Shown here piece after piece: positions 33,135 to 43,439 of a DNA stretch of 64,000 nt. The first letter of the stretch is position 1; the number at the start of each line of letters is the position of its first letter. The translations under genes were made by a program, and so were the position numbers. The notes under the pieces are model-generated. The model was not told the origin of the DNA. It did not search any database and saw nothing but the letters and a program-made list of their open reading frames with translations. Location of the stretch: the NCBI GenBank assembly GCA_001599755.1, contig BCHX01000004.1:868001-932000 (forward strand). Direction: 5' to 3'. This DNA comes from Gliomastix tumulicola. Its lineage: Eukaryota > Ascomycota > Sordariomycetes > Hypocreales > Bionectriaceae.

Positions 33135-34232
33135 CTAGCCCTTGTACTGGATCTCGTCAAAAGGAACGATATCCCCTCCGTAGCTAGCAACAGACGGATC
33201 CTCCTCAGCCACAGTTCCCTTCAAGTTGTAGCCCGCCAGCTCCAAAATCGCCCTCCTCGCACCTCCCATCCCCGCCGTATTACTGCTGGCCGTCCTCCCC
33301 CGTGCCCCGGCCGCAATGACATGGATATCAGGGTTCCAGCCCTCGCCCTCCGTCCACCGGCCACTGGTCGACGATCCCTTCCTGTCGATACGCTTCATCG
33401 TGTTGCGGATGTAGTCGGCCCTCTGCGCCCACTTCTGCGCCCAGTCAGCCTTGGCCGTATCAGCCTTGGTCAGGAGGACAATCGTCCGCTTGTTCATCCC
33501 CGCGAGGTGATCCAGCACACCGGTATCGATGGGCCGCATCTCCTTGTTCAGGGGCAGCAGCAGCACGACCCCGCGACACGCCGTCCGCTTCTCGAGGTAC
33601 GCCGTCAGCGCATCGTGGAAGCTCCTCGCGCTCCCGAAGCCATACCCGGGGGAGTCGACAATGTAGAGGCCCGTGCCCGCGGGCTTCACGCTCCAGGACG
33701 CGAGGTTCCGGAAGTCCCATTCCCTGGGCAGGCCGACGCTGTAGACATTCTGCAGGGTGGTGCTCCCCGGCGTCTGGCCGACGAGCGCGACGCCGGGCAC
33801 GCCGAGGAGGGCGTTGATGAAGGTGGACTTCCCCGCGTTGGAGGCGCCGATCACGAGCACCTCGGGGACGCAAGGGTTGGCCGGGTGGTCGGAGAGCTGG
33901 GCGGCCGAGTAGAGGAAGCGGTTGGTGGTGGTGGATTTCGGGTGGATGAAGAAGCGGTGGGCGGCGGCGAGAGTGTGCTTGTCGTCCTTTTTGATGGGCT
34001 CTGGGAGGGAGGAGTTGCGTTTGTAGCAGATGGAGTGGGAGTCGAGGATTTTAGTGAGGCTTTGTTTTGAGGCTGGCTTGGAGGCTATGAGGCGTCTCTG
34101 GTAGTTGGGCCTGTTTGGGAGCCTGACTGAGGGACATAGAGAGCCATGATCGAGGCTTGATGAGAGCTGCCCTCTAGTTGTGAAGCATCGTGAAGCAGCA
34201 CATCTCGTCGGGTGAAGACTCCTCGCTAACAT
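33135..34232 (-). CDS. EngB-type (YihA) GTP-binding protein, probably mitochondrial
   Basis: Single exon on the minus strand, 365 aa, ATG at 34232. Seen: an Arg/Ser-rich N-terminus without acidic residues in the first 25 (MLARSLHPTRCAASRC), typical of a mitochondrial presequence; G1 GASNAGKS at 129-136; G2 TPGST at 154-158; G3 DSPG at 193-196; G4 TKAD at 255-258. These match the TrmE-Era-EngA-EngB class. Bacterial EngB is needed for 50S assembly and fungal homologues are mitochondrial and linked to mitoribosome function. The long region before G1 is a fungal extension. Convergent with the Rsm1-like gene (162 bp between stops) and divergent from the AlkB-like gene. Confidence 0.9.
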   Translation of the reverse strand: MLARSLHPTRCAASRCFTTRGQLSSSLDHGSLCPSVRLPNRPNYQRRLIASKPASKQSLTKILDSHSICYKRNSSLPEPIKKDDKHTLAAAHRFFIHPKSTTTNRFLYSAAQLSDHPANPCVPEVLVIGASNAGKSTFINALLGVPGVALVGQTPGSTTLQNVYSVGLPREWDFRNLASWSVKPAGTGLYIVDSPGYGFGSARSFHDALTAYLEKRTACRGVVLLLPLNKEMRPIDTGVLDHLAGMNKRTIVLLTKADTAKADWAQKWAQRADYIRNTMKRIDRKGSSTSGRWTEGEGWNPDIHVIAAGARGRTASSNTAGMGGARRAILELAGYNLKGTVAEEDPSVASYGGDIVPFDEIQYKG

Positions 34233-34630
34233 GACCGGAGCGATAGCCGGGTCTCCGTTCCAGGTGATTAAGCGGCAGTCACTTCATTACTGACAGGTCA
34301 AATTGAACGTGCACCTCATAAGTCAGTGGCTTTGGCTCATGAGAGTTGATCTTGGTGATGAACAATGCAGTGAGTGTGAGGTGGTCATTATGTCAGCCTC
34401 CACGCAAATTTGCAGCCTCACGCGACAGCGCCTGGAACTGACCTACCCTACAACACCACCACACCACTTTAACGGACTTCAACATCGAACGAATAGGTCA
34501 AACCAAAGATTCAAGAACAGTCTCGCCTGTGCTCATTGTCGACCCAAGATTCAAGCCTGCTTTAAACCCATCTTTCAACTTCTACGTGGTCCATCTACTC
34601 CTAGGCTCACAGGACTAACCCCCACCCACC
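34233..34630. promoter_or_regulatory. Divergent promoter, EngB-like and AlkB-like genes
   Basis: 398 bases between two start codons. The right part, just before the AlkB-like start, is C/A-rich (CCCCCACCCACC before the ATG). No specific motif is assigned. Confidence 0.45.
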
Positions 34631-35683
34631 ATGACTATCTCGCTCTCAGACCTCGATGCCCACGAGCAGCCCTCAACGGAACTCCGAAGAGAATGGAAGG
34701 CATTCACAAAAGGAGAACCAGACGCCCTCCTCACCGACCCGCGCATCGACGACCCCAGAGACGACCCTTCAGCCAGCGGCTTCGTCACAGCAGGCACCAT
34801 CCCCAGCGCCCGCCTCAGCGCAGCCTTCCAGCACATCGGCGTGCCTGACGCTCCAGTCAGAGAAGATGGCGCCCCGATCGTGTACCATCCGCTCCTGCCG
34901 GGCCTGCTCATCATGCCGGACCTCGTGCCCCCATCCGTCCAGACACGTCTCACAGACCTCATGGTCCACCGGGATCTGAGCAACCCGGAGCACCAGACGA
35001 ACATGCATCTGCACTTCAACCTGCCCTACCCGTCCCCCGCGGGCACCTCCTTCTTCACCATCCCCGCTTCGTTAGAGGAGCCACCGGCCCTCTTCACACC
35101 AAAGGACCCCTCGGTACACAAACCACAGCCGGCCTCGCGCGTCCTCAGCAAGAAACTCCACTGGGTCACCCTCGGCGGCCAGTACGACTGGACGAACCGC
35201 ATCTACCCCTCGGGCAGCCCTCCTCCCGCATTCCCGCAGGACATCGGCGCCTTCCTGACGGCCCTCTGGCCCGAGACCGTCCCCGAGGCCGCCATCGTCA
35301 ACTTCTACAGCCCGGGGGACTCGATGATGATGCACAGGGACGTGAGCGAGGAGACGGACAGGGGGCTCATCAGTCTGAGCCTGGGCTGCGACGGCCTGTT
35401 CATGATCGCGCCTAGTAGAGGTCCCGACGGGGAGTTGCCTGTGAAGGGAGTCGAGGATAAGGATGGGAAGGGGTACCTGCTGCTGAGACTCCGGTCGGGA
35501 GATGCTATCTACATGACGGGGGAGTCGCGCTATGCGTGGCACGGGGTGCCTAAAGTCGTCAAGGGGACGTGTCCCGACTTTCTAGAAGACTGGCCTGCTA
35601 CGAAGACGGGCGAGTACGAGGAGTGGCGGGGATGGATGAAGAATAAGCGTATCAACCTCAATGTTAGACAAATGAAAGACTGA
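34631..35683 (+). CDS. AlkB-like Fe(II)/2-oxoglutarate dioxygenase
   Basis: Single exon, 350 aa. Start is the ATG after CCCACCCACC at 34631. Seen: the dioxygenase core with NFYSPGDSMMMHRDVSEE (iron ligands His235 and Asp237), the third iron ligand in YAWHGVP (His304), and the 2-oxoglutarate-binding arginine region near the end (RINLNVRQM, with Arg346 the likely salt-bridge residue). The sequence around LGGQYDWTNRIYP matches the ALKBH1-like fungal branch. The family removes methyl groups from nucleic acids oxidatively; ALKBH1-type enzymes act on tRNA and some DNA lesions. No targeting signal is obvious. Convergent with the HECT ligase gene. Confidence 0.9.
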   Translation: MTISLSDLDAHEQPSTELRREWKAFTKGEPDALLTDPRIDDPRDDPSASGFVTAGTIPSARLSAAFQHIGVPDAPVREDGAPIVYHPLLPGLLIMPDLVPPSVQTRLTDLMVHRDLSNPEHQTNMHLHFNLPYPSPAGTSFFTIPASLEEPPALFTPKDPSVHKPQPASRVLSKKLHWVTLGGQYDWTNRIYPSGSPPPAFPQDIGAFLTALWPETVPEAAIVNFYSPGDSMMMHRDVSEETDRGLISLSLGCDGLFMIAPSRGPDGELPVKGVEDKDGKGYLLLRLRSGDAIYMTGESRYAWHGVPKVVKGTCPDFLEDWPATKTGEYEEWRGWMKNKRINLNVRQMKD

Positions 35684-36047
35684 GGCTCTGACGCCATCTA
35701 TAAATCCCAACGACTAAAGAACGTATCAACATTCTGAGGCTCCCGCGACTGATACTTTAGAAATTGGAAAAGGAACGTGGTATCAATTCGCTCAATGAGA
35801 TAGATAAACCTAAAGAATGTGTCATGTGTCAAGATAAAAAGCAAAAGCGCTCAGAGCACGATGAGCTAGTTGAAGTGAAAGTCCTCCGTCGCTTGCTGTT
35901 CAGTTTCCCAAATCCTAGCCCAAGCCCATTTCCATCCATCCTGTACCCCGATGGTACCTGCCATGTTCCGTGGGCTTTACCAAACGCCCTGCCAAAGAAA
36001 TCCTGAGCTCAAGGTCGTATACTGATGAGCTCGTCCAAGCGTGTTCG
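35684..36047. other. Intergenic between convergent genes
   Basis: 364 bases with the 3' UTRs of the AlkB-like (+) and HECT (-) genes. Nothing else seen. Confidence 0.6.
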
Positions 36048-39000
36048 CTATGCAAAACCAAAGCCCTGCGCATTTTCAAGTGCCATGGCCAACCGCTCCT
36101 TCAGCGACTCCTTGTCCTTGTACTCGGGAAGGAGGAGAGTACCGTAACAAGTGTAGGCGGTGGGAAGGTGTCCTCCATCCTCCTCCTCGTACCCGTTCTT
36201 CTGCAGCACAAACTGGAGATTCTGAATGCCTCCCACTGGCAGGCGATCCGACGCCGTGACAAACTCCAGCAATCTTCGCTTCATGTTCTCGTCGTAGCGC
36301 TTGACGATGGACCAAAAGTCCCTGACTGTGCGGTGATTTGCGTCCCACCCGACATAGCGTGTGTAGCGCCTGAGTTCTCCGATTTCGATATGCTGAACTC
36401 CCTCAACCAATGATTGCAGCAGAGGAGGGTCCAGAAGCGTGAGGGACTTGGGATGCAGACAAGCGCGGAAACCTTTCTGAAAGGCCTCAAATTGCGGTCG
36501 GATCGAGACGTCGGTGAGGTAGCGAATGTAGTCCCTGACGTAGGAGTGGCGATTCCTACCTGTGACCAGCCGCACTTCGTCCTTGCCCGCGTCCTCGTCC
36601 GTGGCGTCGGCATCAGAATCTTCCTTGCTCATCTGCGGCCACGGCGAGTCGTACTTGGTCATTTCCCTAGTGACATGACTGCCATACGTATAAACGGAGA
36701 ATTCGTATGTCCTCGCAAAAATGTCCTCAATCTTCCCATCATCCTCATCCCAGTCTAGCAGGCTGTCAAGGCCGCTCGCCAAGGCAGGCCACCCGTCCTC
36801 GATGTGGCTAAGATCCACGATAGGCAGTCCTAGGAGTTTGCGGTAGAACGCCCTGGGGAAGGTCACAGGCAAGGTGAGACCGTTGAACACAGCAAGGGAG
36901 ACGAGCAAGCCCATCATCTCATAACGCCATGATTCAACCAGAGATCCTGGGGCAAACCAGGCCATGCGAGTCCGTTCGTCAATGGTAAATGCTCCGTTCA
37001 TAGGATCGAGACACTCAGCAATGGCGAGCCGGAAAAACTCTTGCTGCACACCACCGGAATCGAAGCCCTCCTCGCCGCCCTCCTCTCCAAGACGGACCTT
37101 GAGGGGTCGCAGGAGCTCGCGCGCCTCGCGCCGCCAGAGCTGGTCAAAGGCATCCTTAAGCACGTTCTCTCTGCTAATCTGGAGCACAAGGTACTTGGCA
37201 GATGCTGTTTTGAGCAGCTCTTGAAGCACCGTCTTGTGATGCGGGTTTGTGATGAGGCTTCCTCGCTCAAGAATTGCCTTCATCCGCGTCTTGAGCGAGC
37301 TTGACTCCTCGAAAGTGCGGCTCATCCTCGAGAAGTTGATGGAGCGGAAGTACGACACTATTCTGTCGGGGGTGAACAGGTACGGATGGTCCAGAAGATG
37401 CTCACGATACTTGGTGCTTTCGAAATCCAGCCATTCGATGGGAACTTCAAGAGCATCAAGACGATCAGAGAAGTAGTCGCTGCTGAATCGTGTGTCTCCG
37501 ACAACGAGGGTGGGCTGATAATCGTCTATAGGCCACGAGTCAGTCAAGAACCAAAAAAAAAAAAAAAAGAGAACAGGTGAGAACTTACGCATTGACTTGA
37601 TGAGGGACAAGGCGCCTGCAAAAGCGCTGCTCGTGGGGAAGACTGGTGTTCCGTTCCAGTCATTCATCAAGACAACCCTGGCCCAGTCAAGGAAATAAAG
37701 CTGGATCCTATTCTCGTACAAGAGTCGCTCCGTGGGCTCAATCGCGGTCGGGTCAAGTGGTTCCAAAGCTCCAATCACGGTGATGTGGTTGAGAACCGAC
37801 AGCATGGAGTCCCCTGGCCCTGGAACGCAGCTGATCCCCTGAGCTCTAAGCACTTTGCTGAATCGCTTCTGTGCGATCAACCCACTGCACAGCCTTCTAG
37901 CTAGACGTATGGCATATTCATTGGAGAATATGTCGTCGTACTGGTCGATCAGCCACCTTGGCTGCCTCAGGACATTGCCAAAGTAGCTCAGCGTGAGTCC
38001 TTTGGAGCGTATCAGCGACATGTCGCCCACCATGTGTGGTTCTTTAGGGACCGGTACAGCCCCTATCAGAGCATGCAGGCAGATGGACAGGACACATGCG
38101 CGCTCAGAGTCGGACATGGCGGATGTCAGTATCGGGACCCCCTTAGGCTCCTGCATATACGACAATGAGGGAGGGTGGAAAAGTATTTCCGCTGCCATCC
38201 ATAGGCAATGGAAGACGAGAGTTGGCTTGGCGAGGGTGAGACGCCGCATGTTGTAGCAGAGGTTCTCAGAGTCGTACAACCTTCCTCTTTCAGTGAACGA
38301 CGCCATCAGAGCACTCGGATTGCTGAGAATGATAAATAGTGTCTGCTCGTTGAACGCCTTCCACTGCATTCTCGGCACCTCGCCCTGTAACTTTTGCCTC
38401 CGCAAAGGGACCTTGGTACGCTGTCGTGGAGGGCCCTCCCTGCTTTCGAACTCGTCATGGGGATGCGACTCTGAAGTTTCATCCTCTTCGAAGGTGTTGC
38501 AGATGAATTCGACAATGGCAGTGTTGAGGTGCGACAGGCACTGAGGCAATGGGTAGTATACTTCTGCTGGGATAGCTGCGGCCTGGGCCTTCCGATCATG
38601 GTTTTCGCTGCCGAGCTTCGTTTCAGCAGCCTGGTCCGGCGCCTCTCTCTCCCCCTCGGCCTCGCTTTGCATGATTTCGTTCGTCCCGACTGCCGTAATC
38701 GAGGGCTGAGGATTTTGAAGATGGATGTTCTCAAAGGTCTTGGAGATCTCTACTATATTGCGGGGCAGCCCCGTGGAGCTTTTCTTAAAGCTCATCTTGG
38801 ACGATATTGTAGGAGAGAGAGGCTCCTCGGCCACGGACTCCTGGGGTAGACGATCAAGCGATTTTCTTGATACTGGGTTCGATGGCTGTTGAGTGTTGCG
38901 TACCAGCGCCTCAGAATTGCGTCGCGACCGGGACGAGTCAGTGTTCGACGTGGAAGACAAGGACTCATCTGATGACGGCTTGTCCGGTAACTCGTTGGCA

Positions 39001-40020
39001 AGGGTAGCCAAAGGTTGCACAATGGTCGTCAGGCCGCTGTCCGGCTCCGTGCGTGGCGAGGCGAGACTGGATGTTTTCGGGGTCTCGCTTGGATGGCTGC
39101 AGGTCGTCTCATTGGCCATATGCGCAGCCGACCAGTTCTCTCTCATCGTAGCATGTCCTTGGGGGGTCAGCCACTCGAGCATGCGAAACGCGACGGTCCC
39201 GAAGACATTGGCGGCAAATGACCGATGATCCTTGTTTGATGGGCGCTCGCGAACGGCAAATTCGTATTCGGTAGGTAGCCGTTCTTGAGTACTAGGCGGA
39301 GCGCCATCGGGTGTGCCGTCTTTTGGGCTTGGTTGCTCGGGCTTCGGCGCTGTTTTTTCACCAAAGCCAGATCCAGCAGCCTTGCCATGCTTGTTTCCGG
39401 CGTTATGCTTCCGCTTCGACTTCGATTTCGTAGCGTGTCCTTGGGGTTGTTGTGACTCGTGAGGAAAGGGGATATGTCGAGATCGAGATTCGAAAACGAT
39501 GTTGTTGAGGGAAGCCTCGGAGACTTCCTTCCTCAAGCGTAGGGCAGGGCAAAGCGCGCCTACAGGGTTATCTCGGCTGGCAAGGTACATTGCGAATGTT
39601 CGGGCACTGGCAGGATTGTATCGACGAATCGGCGCCTTTCCTGCTAAGCGTTTGCGACAGGAGAAGCATGTTGGGACTAGGCAGCTCTGAGAGCCACAGC
39701 CATACCGGAGTTGGTGCACAAACCTGTCGGACGTGTTAACAGGTCAGGATTAGCTACTAGAGAGATAGGATTTCTTACTTCTGGACGAGCGCCTGGAAGT
39801 CACGGCGGCGACTTGCTTGATGGATAGCATACACGCACTGAGGATCATCGATGTCGACGACCATCTGCTGAAACTCGGGCGGCGCATCGGCAGGCAGCTG
39901 AACGAAGGGGGCCTCCTGCCATAGCCCAGCTTCAAGGTCAAACTTGGCTGCGGGATCGTTGCTAGCCTTGTCGGGGCTCCGGCGCGTCGGACTTGCACCG
40001 ACGCTGGGAGACATGGACAT
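36048..40020 (-). CDS. HECT E3 ubiquitin ligase with N-terminal AZUL zinc finger (UBE3A-like)
   Basis: Three exons on the minus strand, 40020-39779, 39723-37589 and 37525-36048, about 1284 aa. Intron 1 (39724-39778) starts GTAAGA; intron 2 (37526-37588, 63 nt) starts GTAAGT, contains a 16-base T run and is stop-free and in frame. Seen: exon 1 leads straight into an AZUL zinc module, HQLRYGCGSQSC...CFSC (Cys90, Cys95, Cys100, Cys103, Cys139), as in human UBE3A/E6AP; then a long disordered region with Ser/Pro and charged clusters; then a helical region and the HECT domain over the last 350 residues, with LPTAYTCYGTLLLPEY placing the catalytic Cys at about 1252. The enzyme takes ubiquitin onto this Cys and passes it to substrates. 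In human UBE3A the AZUL domain binds the proteasome subunit Rpn10. Divergent from the Rei1 gene. Confidence 0.92.
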
Positions 40021-41216
40021 GGACGGTGACGGAGATGCGGCTTGCTACTGGTAGTGCCTGGCAAACCGGAGTGGATTGACCTAGGACGATGTAGCTTGTG
40101 TTCGGTATGGCATAACGTGGCGAGGGTGCAGGATGCTTGAGATAGCTCGCGGGCGTAGATGGATAGGCGTGACTCGGACGAGTTGAAAGGGAAAGGATGA
40201 TGACGGATGATTGCTAAACGGGCAGAGTGATGCGTGAAGGTGGGAAAAGTGCAGGTGCAGGCTCCCCGGCGACGCTGATCGAAGTTGCCCAGCATGTAGT
40301 AGGCGCTAAGGGACACCCCTGCCTCACTTAGAGTGTCAAGGTGGAGCTAAAGGGCCTTCCCGGCTTTGGGCTGCCTGGCTCAAGCGCATGCATGATGCAT
40401 CGAACAGACTATTACGAATGGGAGCTATTTGATTCGTACCGTACCGAGACCTGTATTGGACAGGGACTGGGAACAAGGCACGAGCCTGAGTGTTGCGATG
40501 CTTCAGTCATATGTATGCAGACACGTGGGCGGTATTTGAGGGGGTGAATTGAGGCGGCGAGTGGATGGACTCTCCGAGCGGTACTTCCACAACATCATTG
40601 GCGGCATGTGTGTTGCCTATTTCCGGCCTTACTGCCTCTCTTGCCTGCGGCACTTTTCTACGCGAATCTTGTCAACGGCAAATCATGTGAACTCTGACTG
40701 TGAGTAAGACGGCCTCTGTTCTGATCATTCCGGGGAACCGATAGCCCACCTTGGGATCCTCGCCTCATGGGCCTGATACCCTAGTCACAGAGATGTTGCC
40801 CCAGCCTGAGGGTGCCACAAATAATAAGGAATAAGTGCTCTGAAATAACCGCCTAATAGGTGCTCCCGGAGTCGAGCTGTTGTGTCACCCTCTTTCCAGT
40901 TTAGCACACACGCGCCCCAATAAATTGGGCTGTTATCGGGTCCGGTTCTGCCTTATCGAAAAAAAGCCCCGCCACTCGCGCCTGCACAAATTTCATCATT
41001 CGTCGTTTTGTCATCATTCTTGTGCCTTCCCTTACCCTAATTCAGACATTCTACGTTTGCAGTTTGATTTCTGCTCCCTTCTCTCCCCCCAGCTGCAATA
41101 TTTATTCCTTCTTTTCGCATACCACCTCCTCCTAGACCTGTCAAGACGTCCCCTGCTTCTACCTTTCACGACGAACGATTCGACGAACCCGCAGAACCCC
41201 TCCATTCACGCCCATC
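40021..41216. promoter_or_regulatory. Divergent promoter region, HECT ligase and Rei1 genes
   Basis: About 1.2 kb between the two start codons. The part before Rei1 (40960-41216) is strongly C/T-rich, as usual for ribosome-biogenesis gene leaders. No gene is seen; open frames here are short and lack domains. Confidence 0.5.
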
Positions 41217-42940
41217 ATGGCCAGCGCCGCCGCCCAACCTGCGACGGCAGGCACCTCGGCCTCGCACCCGTACACGTGCAATACGTGTCAGGTCGCATAT
41301 CGGAACATCGATCTCCAGAAGGGTCACATGAAGAGCGACTGGCAGTACGTGGCACCAGCGAGATTCCCTCGCCCGTTACCCCTCCATCCCACCTTGAGAC
41401 TAACAAATCTCGTAGCCGCTACAACCTAAAGCGCCGCGTGGCATCCCTGCCCCCAATCGCCGCCGATGTGTTCACCGAGAAGGTCCTGCAAGCTCGAGCT
41501 GCCACCGACGCCGAGGCTGATAAGGCATACTTCGAGCGAGCCTGCGAGGTTTGCCAGAAAACCTACTACAGCGAGAATGCGTACCAGAACCATCTTCTGA
41601 GTCAGAAGCATAAACTCAAGGTTTCCTCGACCGGATCGACTATCGCGGACGATGAGGCTACCTCCATCGTGAGCTCATCGTTCTCTCTTGGAGATCCTGT
41701 GCCCGTCCGCCGGAATTCTGTAGATTCGGATGCCGAGGAGGAGTTCAACCAAGTGATTGAGGGGTTTTCCCGCTCCAACATCTCTCAAGAGCAGCGTCCT
41801 TCCCCCGTGAAGCGCCCAACGAATCCGCAGCCCGCTGCTAGCGATGCAGCAGAAAAGGAGGCCCAGAATGGCAGAGAATCAAACAATACCACCCCTGTTC
41901 AGGGACAGGCGGATCCTGCGTGGACAATCACGTCCTGCATATTCTGCAACTATAGCTCGCCTACGGTACCTCTCAATGTGCACCACATGGAGCGCTTCCA
42001 CGGCATGTTCATTCCGGAGAAGCCGTACCTTGTCAACCTAGAAGGCCTCATCGACCAACTCCAGCATAGAGTCCATGATGGTCATGAGTGCCTCTACTGC
42101 GGCAAGATTTCGTCGACCGTTTTCGGAGTCCAAACGCATATGAGAGACAAGGGACACTGCAAGATCCCCTTCACCACGGAAGAGGAACAGCTAGAGATCG
42201 GCGAGTTCTATGACTTCCGTAGCACGTATTCCGACGAGGAGGATGAGGAGGATGAGGAAGAGGGCCAGGAGCGTAATGGTGGTGCCAAGTTGGGAGGCAA
42301 GCGAGATATCAAGCTCACTGGCCCGAATGGAGAGACGCTTGAAGCCGAGAATGGTGACGGCTGGGAGACTGATAGCTCGGCCTCGTCTCTCGACTCGGAA
42401 GACCTCACCGGTGTTCCCGCGGACAACCACTTCCACCAGTACGATCGTCTGGAGAAGCATCCTCATCACACAGCTCACGACCCTCGCCATCGTCACCAGG
42501 TTGACGGTTGGCACTCGCACGCCCACAAGCATACCCACTCTGCATTCTATGACGAGTACGAGCTGCATCTTCCTACAGGAAAGTCTGTGGGCCACCGTTC
42601 TCTGAACAAGTACTACCGCCAAAACCTCCACAACTACCCCACGCCGGAAGAGAGAGCCGAGCGTGAGCGCCAGCTGTTGGAGAATGGTAGCGCAGAGGAC
42701 GCAGAGGAGGGCGAGACCAACGGCCAGCTGACCCAGCAGCAAGGACGTGGCCGTGCGATGGTGCCTCGTGGAGCTGCTGGCATGATCGGAGTCTCAGACA
42801 AGAAGAAGGAGCTGGCAAAGAAGTCCGAGCAGCGAGGCCGGACGCAGGAGAACGACTTTGCCAAGAAGAAGGACATGGTATACGGTACGAAGCTCAACAA
42901 TCACAAGAGCTACTACTACCGTTACAACGGTGGTGGTTAG
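41217..42940 (+). CDS. REI1: Cytoplasmic 60S biogenesis factor Rei1
   Basis: Two exons, 41217-41344 and 41416-42940, about 550 aa. The intron (GTACGT to GTAG with CTAAC upstream) sits inside the conserved KSDWHRYNLKRR block, and splicing restores it. Seen: zinc finger 1 with Cys21, Cys24, His37, His43; finger 2 with Cys86, Cys89, His102, His108; two more fingers in CIFCNYSSPTVPLNVHHMER and CLYCGKISSTVFGVQTH; an acidic DEEDEEDEEE run; and a C-terminus ending HKSYYYRYNGGG. Rei1 joins pre-60S particles in the cytoplasm, helps recycle Arx1/Alb1 and probes the peptide exit tunnel with its C-terminus. A histidine-rich insert (residues 381-417, 13 His) is unusual. An AATAAA follows the stop codon. 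Confidence 0.93.
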
Positions 42941-43439
42941 TTGGTTAGCTAGTTGCCACTGGGCTACAGACTTAGCAAAATCAAATAAATGAATGAGACG
43001 CCCGCTTGATAAATTCTCCTTCTGTGCTTCCTGTGGAGGGACTCATGAATCAGTTGAAAAGTACGTACCTCAGAAGCCTGAATTAAGCCTTTCCTAAGAG
43101 CGTTAGACACGTGAATCTACCCCGCGTTAAGGAAAGCACGGCTGCTGAGGTGACATGGCAAATGGAGCAAGTGCGTTCTGCAGCAGGGAAATTATTTGTT
43201 CCTTCCTCGCGCTCCAGTCCGGAGGAACTTCATCTTGCATAAAACTCCCCTCCCCTTCGATTGAAGAGGCCCGAGAGCAACCCTCACGATCGATCCTAGC
43301 TCGGACTCTCACCGAACCCGTTTCAACGGCGCCCCTCCACTTTTTTTCCCTCACCTCCTTTTACTGGCCGGTGGCCATGCTCGTCTGAGCGAGAGGCAAA
43401 GTCACGAACGCTACGGGTGGACTCAGTGTCGAGGGTGCG
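42941..43439. other. Intergenic, upstream region of the Zn2Cys6 gene
   Basis: 499 bases with the 3' UTR of Rei1 and the promoter of the transcription factor gene. The segment at 43302-43375 is C/T-rich. No other feature is seen. Confidence 0.55.
42984..42989 (+). terminator. Polyadenylation signal AATAAA of Rei1
   Basis: AATAAA in A-rich context, 44 bases after the Rei1 stop codon. Confidence 0.5.
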
